DNA of 47,767 bases, from positions 1 to 47,767 of the IMG/VR virus record IMGVR_UViG_3300043313_001243; one strand, given 5' to 3'. Made by a program: the position numbers and the translations under genes. This document shows, piece after piece, positions 37,255-43,963 of this stretch. Origin of the DNA: a virus. The notes beneath the pieces were generated by a model. That model was not told where the DNA came from. It saw only the letters and a program-made list of their open reading frames with translations, and did not search any database. Each line of letters begins with the position of its first letter. The first letter of the stretch is position 1.

Positions 37255-38127
37255 TCAGCCTCCTGCAGGGTTGGCCATGTCCCGGGGCGGTTGCAGCCGT
37301 CGCCGGGGCGTCTTCGTTGCTGCCATTCTAAGATCCAGAACGTCGCCGATGCGGTACAGCGGGCGCTCTTTCTGGTCGTGTCCGTGTGGCACCAGTTGGC
37401 CCTTGCTGGCGTACGCGGCGATGGTCGAGTAGCCGATCGGGAAGCCGAGCCGCATCAGCACGCTGGCGATCTCGACGGGCCGGGCGAGGTGGTCCTCGAT
37501 CTCGCCGCGCATCCACGCCTGGCGCTCTTCGACGTCGTACCGGCTGCCGCACGCCCGGCAGGTGGCGTAGTTCGAGCCGGGCCGGGCTTCGACGTCCTCA
37601 CCGCACAGCTCGCCGCCCTCGTCGACGTAGCCGCAGGGCCCGGCGTAGCGGCCGGGCTCGCGGCCATTGACCATGCCTCGCAGCCGGGTCGTACACCTGG
37701 AGATCTCCTCGAAGGCGTGCACGGCGTACGCCTCGCCCTGATCATCAACGGCATGCCGCAGCCACTCCAGGCTGACGCTCAGCTCCTCTGCGGCCCGGAC
37801 GAGGGGGTCGGGGAGCATGCGGACGCCCAGAGGCGCAGAGGGGCGCTGAAGGCCTCGCGTCTCGGCGATGTCCCGGGCCAGCGTCGTCAGCGCGTTCTGC
37901 ACGGCGTCGACCACATCGGTGGCGCCGTCGTTCAGCGGTGGCCGTGAGCCGGGTTTGCCGCCACCACCGCCACCACCGCGCCGCACCTCGCCGCGGGCGA
38001 CGGCCCGGGCGTCGTCGGCCAGGTCGACGATCGCGGCGAGGTGGCCGGCGGCCCGGTCAGCGCAGTGCTGGCAGACCCACCCGTCGAGCGTGGGCCTGCC
38101 GTCGATGGCGCACGGCTCGGCTGTCAT
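37255..38127 (-). CDS. Zinc-ribbon protein with C-terminal HTH (290 aa)
   Basis: ATG 38127 overlaps the 30-aa membrane gene in ATGA. N-terminal knuckle CAIDGRPTLDGWVCQHCADR; a helical middle (VVDAVQNALTTLARDIAETR); a second four-Cys ribbon GPCGYVDEGGELCGEDVEAR then TCRACGSRYDVEER (about 175-212). The C-terminal segment IASVLMRLGFPIGYSTIAAY then PLYRIGDVLDLRM is an HTH_17/MerR-like domain. Similar architectures are widespread in actinobacteria and their phages as proteins of unknown function. Probably a DNA-binding regulator or replication accessory. Confidence 0.65.
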   Translation of the reverse strand: MTAEPCAIDGRPTLDGWVCQHCADRAAGHLAAIVDLADDARAVARGEVRRGGGGGGGKPGSRPPLNDGATDVVDAVQNALTTLARDIAETRGLQRPSAPLGVRMLPDPLVRAAEELSVSLEWLRHAVDDQGEAYAVHAFEEISRCTTRLRGMVNGREPGRYAGPCGYVDEGGELCGEDVEARPGSNYATCRACGSRYDVEERQAWMRGEIEDHLARPVEIASVLMRLGFPIGYSTIAAYASKGQLVPHGHDQKERPLYRIGDVLDLRMAATKTPRRRLQPPRDMANPAGG

Positions 38128-38216
38128 GCCATCGCCCACTGGCCGATGGCGAGGATCGCCCCTGCCATGCACAGCAGGTACACGGCGATGAGCAGCAAGC
38201 GGATAACGGGGGACAC
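38124..38216 (-). CDS. 30-aa single-TM micropeptide
   Basis: GTG 38216, one base after the upstream TGA; stop overlaps the next ATG (ATGA). VSPVIRLLLIAVYLLCMAGA then ILAIGQWAMA is one transmembrane helix with a single Cys. Start-stop coupling on both sides supports a real gene. Confidence 0.55.
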   Translation of the reverse strand: MSPVIRLLLIAVYLLCMAGAILAIGQWAMA

Positions 38217-38217
38217 G

Positions 38218-38670
38218 TCAGATCACCTCGCCGTGGCGTGGGCAGGCCCAGCCCGGCGGGCGGCTGGCGGTGCCGTTCTTCGGCTTGTCGACGGTGGGCG
38301 GCGGGTCGTTGCAGATGCAGCGCCGTTCGGCCCAGCCTTCGGCGTCGGCGCAGGGCTCGCACACGCCGTACCGGCCGGTCGGGGCGTCCGCGCCGCACCT
38401 GGGGCAGTCGGTGGGCTTGCGCCGCGCCTCGCGCTCCTCGCGGCCCTCCCGGGTGAGTCGGTCGACGGCGGCAGCGAGGGCGAACGCCATGCGTGAGGGT
38501 GTCCAGGTCTTCTGGACGAAGGCGGCGACCAGTGCGAGGTCGACCTCACGGCTGGCAGCGTCAGGGGCGCCGCGCAGCCTGCGGAAGCCGTCGATCAGCT
38601 TGCCCAGGTCGTCTGCCGCTCCGGCCTGGACGCGGTCAAGGCGGGCCACGAAGGCGGGGTCGGTGCTCAC
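38218..38670 (-). CDS. Zinc-ribbon protein (150 aa)
   Basis: GTG 38670 in a GTGA overlap. Helical N-terminal half (MSTDPAFVARLDRVQAGAAD, MAFALAAAVDRLTREGREER), then a zinc ribbon DCPRCGADAPTGRYGVCEPC (about 88-107) and a further RRCICND and WACPRHGEV. Eight Cys in total. Typical of actinophage early proteins of unknown function; DNA or RNA binding likely. Confidence 0.65.
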   Translation of the reverse strand: MSTDPAFVARLDRVQAGAADDLGKLIDGFRRLRGAPDAASREVDLALVAAFVQKTWTPSRMAFALAAAVDRLTREGREEREARRKPTDCPRCGADAPTGRYGVCEPCADAEGWAERRCICNDPPPTVDKPKNGTASRPPGWACPRHGEVI

Positions 38671-38888
38671 GCGTCCTCCCGGGGGATGAGGGCCAGGTCG
38701 TAGCCGAGGGCGTCGGCGATGCGGATCAGGTTGGCCACGCCGGGTGTGCGGCCGCCGAGTTCGTACCGCCCGTACTGCTGCTCGCTCATGTCGACGGCGT
38801 CAGCAACGCTGCGCCTGGTGCGTCGGGCGTTCATGCGCATGGCGGCGATGGCGTAGGCCGCCGCGTCGGCTCGGGCCAGGCGGATCAC
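38667..38888 (-). CDS. Xre-family HTH protein A (73 aa)
   Basis: GTG 38888 in a GTGA overlap. AIAAMRMNARRTRRSVADAV, DMSEQQYGRYELGGRTPGVA, NLIRIADALGYDLALIPRED: a complete five-helix Xre/lambda-repressor HTH, recognition helix around SEQQYGRYE. The C-terminus LGYDLALIP is shared with the adjacent gene, indicating tandem paralogues. Probable regulator of early or replication genes. Confidence 0.8.
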   Translation of the reverse strand: MIRLARADAAAYAIAAMRMNARRTRRSVADAVDMSEQQYGRYELGGRTPGVANLIRIADALGYDLALIPREDA

Positions 38889-39136
38889 GCCGGCCACCCC
38901 GTTCCGGTGTCGCGGGTGTCGGCATCCCGGTGCGGGATGAGCGCGACGGTGTAGCCGAGGACGCCGACGTGCTGGGCGAGCATGGCCAGGTACCCGGCGC
39001 GGCTGGCCTCGCGCTTATGGACGCCGTTGGGCGAGATGTGGGCGCGGCGGGCGAGTTGGCGGATGGTGAGCCCGGCGCCGAGCCGGAGCTGGCGCAGGGT
39101 GGGTCCGATCTCGCGATCGGCGGGCAGGGGGATCAC
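38885..39136 (-). CDS. Xre-family HTH protein B (83 aa)
   Basis: GTG 39136 in a GTGA overlap. IGPTLRQLRLGAGLTIRQLA, RRAHISPNGVHKREASRAGY, LAMLAQHVGVLGYTVALIPH: Xre-type HTH, recognition helix near SPNGVHKRE. Paralogous to the next gene (both end LGYxxALIP). Directly downstream of the initiator gene and a Cys protein. Confidence 0.8.
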   Translation of the reverse strand: MIPLPADREIGPTLRQLRLGAGLTIRQLARRAHISPNGVHKREASRAGYLAMLAQHVGVLGYTVALIPHRDADTRDTGTGWPA

Positions 39137-39354
39137 GGGTTCCTCCGGGACTTGATCGGGATGACGGGGGCGAGGCGGGCCGGGCGGTCGCGGAACTCGG
39201 CGGCGGGCGAGTTCTCGGGCTCGCGGTCCGGGTCGGCGATGGCTTCGCTACGGCAGAGACGGCAGTTGGTGCCCAGCTCGGACGAGTGGATGCGGCAGCG
39301 CGGGTCGTCGCGGTCGAGGTAGGGGCTGGGCTCGTCGAGCCAGTGGTCGGTCAC
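39133..39354 (-). CDS. Small Cys/His protein (73 aa)
   Basis: ATG 39354 overlaps the initiator stop in ATGA. MTDHWLDEPSPYLDRDDPRC, RIHSSELGTNCRLCRSEAIA; CRIHSxxxxxNCRLC looks like a C-H-C-C zinc knuckle (residues 20-34). The rest is a basic disordered tail. Unknown function. Confidence 0.55.
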   Translation of the reverse strand: MTDHWLDEPSPYLDRDDPRCRIHSSELGTNCRLCRSEAIADPDREPENSPAAEFRDRPARLAPVIPIKSRRNP

Positions 39355-40151
39355 ATCGCCTCCCGCGTGAAGAAATCGACGAGGACGCCGCTCGGTCCGC
39401 GCGTGTGCGGGAGTGAGTTGCGCTGTAGGTCTTGGGCCGGGTGAGGGGTCGCTGAGATTTCCTGTTTCGCTTCGATCCGGGCACCCGACGAAGGAGGGGG
39501 TTCGGGCCGTCGGGGGCCTGGGGGCGGCGCGCCCCCAGTGGGAGGTGATCTTTTACTGAGAGGTGGGGGCTCACTCATGGGTGAGCGCAGATAGCCGCTT
39601 CTGCGCTCACTTCTTTGCGTGAGCGCAGAAGGGTCGTCGTCGAACCCGTCGGAATCCCTAGGATCTGCGCTCACTTCAGGGGTGAGCGCAGATAGGCGGG
39701 CGTCGTCCGTATCGGCATCGCTGGTTTCTGCGCTCACCTTGTCTGAGCGCAGACGGCGACCCTTCTCGCCGACGCGGTTGGTGGCCTTCATGCCGTCGAC
39801 AAGATCCCGGTACTCGCCCTCGTCGAGGACGTTCAGGGCCTTCTCGGTGTCTGGCCCGATGGTCAGCCGGTACTCGTCGGCGCGCTTGGCCTTGCGGTTA
39901 CCGACCCGCACCAGCTCGATCAGGCCGACCTCGCGCAGCCAGGCGAGGTAGCGGCGGGCGGTGCTGTAGCCCATCTCGCAGTCGACGGCCAGGCGGGCGA
40001 TGCCGCACTTGACGCTCGTGCCGTCGGTGGCCGCGTACGACGCGATGACCAGCGCGGCGGACTTCTTCCTGGCGTCGCCGATGCGGGCACGGCGCACCAG
40101 GCGGTACCACGTGCCGAGTGGCACGCCATAGTCCTCGCTATCGGTGCCCAT
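39351..40151 (-). CDS. Winged-helix replication initiator candidate (266 aa)
   Basis: ATG 40151. Residues about 25-105 (ARKKSAALVIASYAATDGTS, VKCGIARLAVDCEMGYSTAR, RYLAWLREVGLIELVRVGNR) form a winged helix of the type found in phage O-like and plasmid initiators. Residues about 140-260 are disordered and Pro/Ser-rich (SEPPPLSKRSPPTGGAPPPG). The DNA encoding the disordered part contains seven copies of an 11-bp repeat in alternating orientation, as iterons or origins do (compare lambda ori inside O). Start is coupled to a leader peptide and preceded by a hairpin. A transcriptional regulator is the alternative. Confidence 0.6.
   Translation of the reverse strand: MGTDSEDYGVPLGTWYRLVRRARIGDARKKSAALVIASYAATDGTSVKCGIARLAVDCEMGYSTARRYLAWLREVGLIELVRVGNRKAKRADEYRLTIGPDTEKALNVLDEGEYRDLVDGMKATNRVGEKGRRLRSDKVSAETSDADTDDARLSALTPEVSADPRDSDGFDDDPSALTQRSERRSGYLRSPMSEPPPLSKRSPPTGGAPPPGPRRPEPPPSSGARIEAKQEISATPHPAQDLQRNSLPHTRGPSGVLVDFFTREAM
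39569..39753. repeat. Iteron-like array inside the initiator gene, candidate replication origin
   Basis: GTGAGCGCAGA at 39581-39591, 39619-39629, 39682-39692 and (one mismatch) 39743-39753; the inverse TCTGCGCTCAC at 39600-39610, 39664-39674 and 39727-39737. Orientation strictly alternates. Spacings are 19, 19, 45, 18, 45, 16, so like copies recur at 63 bp, six helical turns. An extra half-site GGCTCAC precedes at 39569-39575. The array lies in the part of the gene encoding a disordered linker, which tolerates such DNA constraint. Confidence 0.75.
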
Positions 40152-40225
40152 CAACCACCCGCCAGGGTGGCGAGAAGACGCACCGCGTTGCGGGCATGCG
40201 ACAGAGGGGTAGGCCGTGGCAGCAT
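40151..40225 (-). CDS. Leader peptide coupled to the initiator gene (24 aa)
   Basis: ATG 40225 has an ideal Shine-Dalgarno GGAAGGAGG (40243-40235) with 9-nt spacing. It encodes MLPRPTPLSHARNAVRLLAT then LAGG and its TGA overlaps the initiator ATG (TGATG). The leader frame runs through the hairpin at 40155-40170. The initiator itself has only a weak site, so its translation probably depends on the leader. Confidence 0.5.
   Translation of the reverse strand: MLPRPTPLSHARNAVRLLATLAGG
40155..40170 (-). promoter_or_regulatory. Hairpin immediately before the initiator start codon
   Basis: CCACCC (40155-40160), GCCA, GGGTGG (40165-40170): a 6-bp stem whose base is four nucleotides from the ATG at 40151. 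It would occlude ribosome entry at the initiator unless opened by ribosomes translating the leader peptide. Confidence 0.5.
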
Positions 40226-40443
40226 AGGGCCAGGCCTCCTTCCGGCTAGCGCGGATAGGGGCTTAGGTCGGATGGGGAGGTCAGAGCCCCCATTCGGCCG
40301 AACCCATTCTCCCAGCTCACGCCGCATGGAAATGCGCGACGCGCCGGATTCCCCTGCCTTGTGGATCACAATTACCTCGCGCTATTCGGTGCGGATATCG
40401 GTGCGGCCGGGCCGCTATTTCGTGACGCATTCCGGCCCCGGTG
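40226..40443. promoter_or_regulatory. Intergenic regulatory region of the initiator operon
   Basis: The only long non-coding gap (about 218 bp) in the right-hand early region. It holds a 13-bp palindrome TTGTGGATCACAA (40359-40371) in a locally AT-richer stretch (40357-40395), and the near-repeat GTGCGGATATCGGTGCGGC. A promoter for the initiator gene is expected here, possibly controlled by one of the Xre proteins; no clear -35/-10 pair. The 72-codon frame through 40151-40369 has poor codon bias and is not called. Confidence 0.45.
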
Positions 40444-40737
40444 TCAGGCGACCTCCTCCAGTCGGTCCAGCGCCTCGAAGAGGTCGAGCTGGATGACCCG
40501 TGCAGCTGGCACCCCTTCGACGTGCCCCGCAGCTCGGCAGGCATCGGCGATCAGGTCCATCTGGAACTTGACCGTCGAGCGCCACTCCTCGAACCGCGAA
40601 CGCTGCCGGTCCCGGATTCCGGCGGGCGAGGTGTCGTAGGGCGCACCGGATCCGTGCTGGAAACCGAGCACCGGCGGCAGGCGATAGTCGAGCCACGCCA
40701 CTCGGGCGGCGTGGCAGGGCGAGCAGAGCGGCCGCAT
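40444..40737 (-). CDS. Hypothetical early protein (97 aa)
   Basis: ATG 40737 overlaps the upstream TAA by one base (TAATG). MRPLCSPCHAARVAWLDYRL: N-terminal CSPCH knuckle, then a helical C-terminus (FQMDLIADACRAAGHVEGVP, AARVIQLDLFEALDRLEEVA). Last gene of the 25-gene overlapping chain. Function unknown; DNA-related role inferred from the Cys/His motif. Confidence 0.65.
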   Translation of the reverse strand: MRPLCSPCHAARVAWLDYRLPPVLGFQHGSGAPYDTSPAGIRDRQRSRFEEWRSTVKFQMDLIADACRAAGHVEGVPAARVIQLDLFEALDRLEEVA

Positions 40738-40916
40738 TAGTCCTCCCGTTCTCCGGCCCACCGCCGCGCCTCGGCCTGTTCGGCGTCCAGCTCGGCGGTG
40801 TCGTGGTGGGCGTCCCCGGGCTCCCCGACCAGCCCGCACCGGCACACCCGCCGGCCGGTCATGTCCGGCGGCAGGTCGGGGTCGGGCACGAACGGGTGTG
40901 CGACGCGGGCCTTCAC
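40737..40916 (-). CDS. Small Cys protein (59 aa)
   Basis: GTG 40916 in a GTGA overlap. VKARVAHPFVPDPDLPPDMT, GRRVCRCGLVGEPGDAHHDT, then an acidic helix. CRCG and HH could bind a metal. Coupled on both sides. Unknown family. Confidence 0.6.
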   Translation of the reverse strand: MKARVAHPFVPDPDLPPDMTGRRVCRCGLVGEPGDAHHDTAELDAEQAEARRWAGERED

Positions 40917-41104
40917 GGCTTGCCCCCGTTCGCGCAGCGGTGATCGGCGTAGACGCGCTCAGCCGTCGCCTTGCTGTCGAGCCCCGTGCGCCAGTGGCCC
41001 GGGCACATCGGGTGCGTGCACTGACTGGACCAGCCCGGCTCGGGCGTGACCGTGGTGGACCGGTCACCGTGCCGGATAAGGCGGTACGGGTAGCGGTCAG
41101 CCAT
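40913..41104 (-). CDS. Small zinc-type protein (63 aa)
   Basis: ATG 41104, overlapping the upstream gene by 8 bases. MADRYPYRLIRHGDRSTTVT, PEPGWSSQCTHPMCPGHWRT, then YADHRCANGG. CTHPMCPGHW...HRC is a probable Cys/His zinc site. Ends in GTGA with the next gene. Unknown function. Confidence 0.65.
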   Translation of the reverse strand: MADRYPYRLIRHGDRSTTVTPEPGWSSQCTHPMCPGHWRTGLDSKATAERVYADHRCANGGKP

Positions 41105-41249
41105 GGTCGCCTCCTTGCTCGCGCGCGGCCTTCAGCCGGCGTTTGCGTTCCGGCCTGGGCAGGTCCAGGTATTCGGTGACCGGCATGCCGCACCGGTCGG
41201 CGTTGGCCCGTTGCTTGGCGGTGAGGCGGTAGCCGTGGCGGGGCTTCAC
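41097..41249 (-). CDS. Small basic protein (50 aa)
   Basis: GTG 41249 in a GTGA overlap. VKPRHGYRLTAKQRANADRC then GMPVTEYLDLPRPERKRRLK: a short helix-turn-helix-like arrangement with strongly basic ends. Possibly nucleic-acid binding. Unknown family. Confidence 0.6.
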   Translation of the reverse strand: MKPRHGYRLTAKQRANADRCGMPVTEYLDLPRPERKRRLKAAREQGGDHG

Positions 41250-41668
41250 CGGAGCGCCTGCACGGGTCGGCGTGCGGCGGCCTCGTCGGCGATGTGGTCG
41301 GCGAAGACCTCGAACATGTCGATCTGGCCTTCGATGACCGGCGGCGGGCCGGGGTCCGGCTCGGGCTCGTCGCCGCCGCCGCCTCCGTCGTCGTCGGGGC
41401 GGCGGTCGAACTCGGTGCATTCGCCGACCCGCTCGAAGCTGCCGGACTTGTCGCCGATCGTCCATTCATGCTGCTCGCGCAGCCATTCCTTCGGCCAGAC
41501 GCCGAGCAGTGCGGCGCTGAGGATCGGGCAGAACTTCTCGGCCTCCGGGTCGTCGTTGGCGCAGTCGTAGCAGCCCCGGCCGCGTCCGGCCCACATCTCG
41601 TACTCGGTGCCGTTGCTGAACGGGCTCCGCTTTTCGGCGTCGGCGCTGATCTCGTCGTATGTCCTCAC
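41246..41668 (-). CDS. Acidic Cys-containing early protein (140 aa)
   Basis: GTG 41668 in a GTGA overlap. Residues 15-60: FSNGTEYEMWAGRGRGCYDC then ANDDPEAEKFCPILSAALLG, a CxxC...C cluster. A Gly/Asp linker (DDDGGGGGDEPEPDPGPPP) separates a C-terminal helix (GQIDMFEVFADHIADEAAAR). The pattern EYExWxxxxCYxC occurs in actinophage early proteins of unknown role. Confidence 0.65.
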   Translation of the reverse strand: MRTYDEISADAEKRSPFSNGTEYEMWAGRGRGCYDCANDDPEAEKFCPILSAALLGVWPKEWLREQHEWTIGDKSGSFERVGECTEFDRRPDDDGGGGGDEPEPDPGPPPVIEGQIDMFEVFADHIADEAAARRPVQALR

Positions 41669-41784
41669 CGCAGCCTCATCCCGACGATCAGGCCGAGGGA
41701 GAACACGCCGCCGCCCATGAGCGCCCAGCCGAGCCACCACGGGGCGCGGGCGGTCATCCAGACGGCCTCGAAGAGCAGGTTCAC
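41665..41784 (-). CDS. 39-aa membrane peptide
   Basis: GTG 41784 in a GTGA overlap; stop again in GTGA. VNLLFEAVWMTARAPWWLGW then ALMGGGVFSLGLIVGMRLR: one TM segment, basic C-terminus. Unknown function. Confidence 0.55.
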   Translation of the reverse strand: MNLLFEAVWMTARAPWWLGWALMGGGVFSLGLIVGMRLR

Positions 41785-42062
41785 CACTTCACCACCCCGT
41801 CCGGCCCCGAATGCGCGTGCTGGCCGGGGTGCTCCGGTCCGCGCTGGCAGTGCGCCCACCGCGGCCCGCCTGCGCCGCAGCGCGTCTGTACGCGCTCGGC
41901 GACGTCGTAGTCCCGCTCGACGAGGGCGAGGACGGCGGCCAGGCCTGCGCGAGCGATGTCCCGGGTCGCGGTCAGTGGCGCGTCCTTCCTCACTGCCTCA
42001 GCGGCAGCGGCGGTCATGCCGTCGCGCCACGCCGTCACCATCTCGTCGGTCACCTCGATCAC
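41781..42062 (-). CDS. Hypothetical early protein (93 aa)
   Basis: GTG 42062 in a GTGA overlap. VIEVTDEMVTAWRDGMTAAA, AEAVRKDAPLTATRDIARAG, LAAVLALVERDYDVAERVQT: mostly helical; C-terminal GxxxHCQRGPEHPGQHAHSG is His-rich. The N-terminal IEVTDEMVxAW motif recurs in many small actinophage proteins. Unknown function. Confidence 0.65.
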   Translation of the reverse strand: MIEVTDEMVTAWRDGMTAAAAEAVRKDAPLTATRDIARAGLAAVLALVERDYDVAERVQTRCGAGGPRWAHCQRGPEHPGQHAHSGPDGVVKW

Positions 42063-42256
42063 GACCACACCGCCGGGCGGCGGCCGAGGTGGCGGTTGTC
42101 GTCGTACCAGCCGAAGCAGAGCTGGCAGGACGTGCCGGACCAGTCGTCGGGGACGAACGGGTGCCCGGTGACGGTCCCTGCGAGCACGCCGAGCGGCACC
42201 AGAGTGCTCCCGACCCGGACGCGCCGGATCTCGCGCTCCACCACGGCGGCGGTCAC
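42059..42256 (-). CDS. Small CxxC protein (65 aa)
   Basis: GTG 42256 in a GTGA overlap. VTAAVVEREIRRVRVGSTLV, then HPFVPDDWSGTSCQLCFGWY with DNRHLG: the HPFVPDxxxxTxCxxC pattern is a small zinc knuckle repeated in actinobacterial phage and host proteins. Unknown function. Confidence 0.65.
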   Translation of the reverse strand: MTAAVVEREIRRVRVGSTLVPLGVLAGTVTGHPFVPDDWSGTSCQLCFGWYDDNRHLGRRPAVWS

Positions 42257-42435
42257 GGCGCACCGTCCTCGGGGCAGCGCTCCAATGAGCCGCCGAGAGC
42301 GAGGAGCCGCCGCTCGATCTCGCGGACGTAGTCGACGCAGATCGACTCAGCTGCCGCGTCGTCGTCCCACGATTCCGGCATGCCGGCCATGAGTCGTTCG
42401 ACCAACTCGTCTCGAGTGACCTCCCACTCGCTCAC
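42253..42435 (-). CDS. Small acidic helical protein (60 aa)
   Basis: GTG 42435 in a GTGA overlap. VSEWEVTRDELVERLMAGMP, ESWDDDAAAESICVDYVREI, ERRLLALGGSLERCPEDGAP. All-helical and acidic. Unknown function. Confidence 0.6.
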   Translation of the reverse strand: MSEWEVTRDELVERLMAGMPESWDDDAAAESICVDYVREIERRLLALGGSLERCPEDGAP

Positions 42436-42890
42436 GGCGCACCTCGATCGGGGCAGTAGATGTGCTGGATGAGCCCGCCGGTGCCGGGCTGTACGTCGTA
42501 GGCGTGGCCGCGTTTGACTTCCTGCTCGCAGCATTCGCAGTACCGGCCGCCGTCGCGGGCGACGGCCCATTGGCGTGCGGCGCGCAGCCGCTCCAGTTCG
42601 GCCTGCGCGGACGCCAACTCGGCCCGGGCGAGGTCGAGCATTTCCAGGGAGCCCTTAAGCTGACCGGTCCGAACCGCGAGGGTCGCGCCCAGCTCGTCGC
42701 GCTCCTTCTCGACGCGGGTCAGGTCGGCCTGCGACGCGGCGAGGGCGGTCTGCGCCTCCCGCAGCTGCGCCGAGGTGGACTTGCTGGGCACGTCGTTGCG
42801 GTGCAGCCAAGGGGTGTGCCGGACCGAGTGCTCGTAGCTCGGGTCACCCGGCCGGAAGTCGCCGCACGGGCAGCGCAGTTCGTCGGTCAT
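42432..42890 (-). CDS. Zinc knuckle / coiled coil / zinc knuckle protein (152 aa)
   Basis: ATG 42890 with GAGGAG upstream and ATGA overlap. N-terminal CPCGDFRPGDPSYEHSVRHT, a long coiled coil (residues about 40-110, LREAQTALAASQADLTRVEK, ERDELGATLAVRTGQLKGSL), and a C-terminal CECCEQEVKRGHAYDVQPGT then HIYCPD. A dimeric rod with metal-binding ends. Role unknown; could bridge two DNA or protein partners. Confidence 0.7.
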   Translation of the reverse strand: MTDELRCPCGDFRPGDPSYEHSVRHTPWLHRNDVPSKSTSAQLREAQTALAASQADLTRVEKERDELGATLAVRTGQLKGSLEMLDLARAELASAQAELERLRAARQWAVARDGGRYCECCEQEVKRGHAYDVQPGTGGLIQHIYCPDRGAP

Positions 42891-43063
42891 GACTCTCCTC
42901 GGTTCGCGCGGCGGCCACGGATGACCCGGTTCCCATGCGGCTGATCGCGCGGGCCCTCGCCGCTGACGGAGTTGACGCAGGCCTTGCCGGGCGGCTGGTC
43001 GCAGAGCCCGCACCGGACCAGCAGGGCGTCCACGTAGTTCTGGTCCTCGCCGGTGGCGCTCAC
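42887..43063 (-). CDS. Small zinc knuckle protein (58 aa)
   Basis: GTG 43063 in a GTGA overlap. VSATGEDQNYVDALLVRCGL, CDQPPGKACVNSVSGEGPRD then QPHGNRVIRGRRANRG. CGLCDQPPGKACVN...PH matches a zinc-finger-like motif common in actinophage proteins (CxxCxxxxGxxC...H). Probable nucleic-acid binder. Confidence 0.65.
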   Translation of the reverse strand: MSATGEDQNYVDALLVRCGLCDQPPGKACVNSVSGEGPRDQPHGNRVIRGRRANRGES

Positions 43064-43404
43064 GACGCGCCACCTGGAGTCTTCGCGCACTCGCGGCACA
43101 CGCATTCGTGCCCCGGGGCCCCGCGTTCGAACGGCAGCACGCACGGGTTGACGCCGTGGCAGAAGCTGCCGCAGATGCCGAACGAGGTGGCCGTGAAGTC
43201 GTCGCGTTCGATAGCGCAGGTAGCGCATTCCCGGATCGAGAACGGCCGCTCCAGGGCGTCGAAGCCGTCATCGCGCGGAAATGCGGTCCACAGCAGGTAG
43301 CGGTGCCCGGGGAGGATTGATTTCGTGCCCCGCAGCGATGGCACCCAGTGGCAGTTTTCGCAGGCGTGGGCGATGCGTGCGGTGACGCCCTTGACGTGGC
43401 TCAC
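43060..43404 (-). CDS. Cys-rich early protein with several knuckles (114 aa)
   Basis: GTG 43404 in a GTGA overlap. IAHACENCHWVPSLRGTKSI, RECATCAIERDDFT, GICGSFCHGVNPCVLPFERG, HECVCRECAKTPGGAS: about twelve Cys arranged as CxxC pairs, so two or three zinc sites. CENCxWVPSLRGxKxIxPGxxY with ERPFxIxECAxCA suggests a conserved actinobacterial small-protein family of unknown role. Confidence 0.7.
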   Translation of the reverse strand: MSHVKGVTARIAHACENCHWVPSLRGTKSILPGHRYLLWTAFPRDDGFDALERPFSIRECATCAIERDDFTATSFGICGSFCHGVNPCVLPFERGAPGHECVCRECAKTPGGAS

Positions 43405-43748
43405 GACGCACCGCCTGGGATGACCGGCACCGGGTAGCGGATGCCGACCGGCGGCACCTCGCGCAGCGTCTGCGGCGGCGACGGCTGCAGTGCCGATCGG
43501 ACCTCCAGGGCCAGGTCCGCCAGGTCCCGGTTCCGCGTGCCGGTCTTGCGCGCCCTCTCCGACTCCCGGTCCAGGGCGTCCCCGACCAGGCGCAGAGCCT
43601 CGGCGACGCGGGCGGCGTCCTCCAGCTCGGCCGCCTCCGGGGTGTCCTCCAGGGCGGGGAAGCCGGGGATGATGTCGGCGGGCGGCACGGTGGGCTGCCG
43701 GTCGATCTCGGTGACGAGTCGGCTGAAGAAACGCTGCCACGTGGTCAT
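43401..43748 (-). CDS. Hypothetical early protein (115 aa)
   Basis: ATG 43748 in an ATGA overlap. MTTWQRFFSRLVTEIDRQPT, then a long helix TPEAAELEDAARVAEALRLV, GDALDRESERARKTGTRNRD. No Cys; Pro-rich C-terminus. Unknown function. Confidence 0.6.
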   Translation of the reverse strand: MTTWQRFFSRLVTEIDRQPTVPPADIIPGFPALEDTPEAAELEDAARVAEALRLVGDALDRESERARKTGTRNRDLADLALEVRSALQPSPPQTLREVPPVGIRYPVPVIPGGAS

Positions 43749-43963
43749 CGGGTGCCGCCCCGGTGCAGGTGCAGGGCCAGAGCGGCGGTCGCAGCGGCGA
43801 GCTTGTCCGCGGGGACCATGAGGAGCAGGAAGTTGGTGAGGTCGACGTTGGCCTCGATCAGGTCCTTGCCGTCGTGCTCGGCCGCAATGCTCCGCAGGCT
43901 TTCGACGGCGCTGCTCAGCTCGCGGTCCAGTTCGGCGCGGAAGGCGGGATGGATTTCAGGCAC
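43745..43963 (-). CDS. Small helical protein (72 aa)
   Basis: GTG 43963 overlapping the upstream gene by 8 bases. VPEIHPAFRAELDRELSSAV, ESLRSIAAEHDGKDLIEANV, DLTNFLLLMVPADKLAAATA: all-helical, amphipathic. Stop in ATGA. Unknown function. Confidence 0.6.
   Translation of the reverse strand: MPEIHPAFRAELDRELSSAVESLRSIAAEHDGKDLIEANVDLTNFLLLMVPADKLAAATAALALHLHRGGTR

Noticed and set aside
39569-39753. CRISPR-like array
   Set aside because: Repeats are only 11 bp, alternate in orientation, have unequal spacers and lie inside a coding frame; iterons fit better.
40151-40369. 72-codon frame ahead of the initiator
   Set aside because: Poor third-position GC bias and no ribosome site at its start; only the last 24 codons, with their own strong site, are called.
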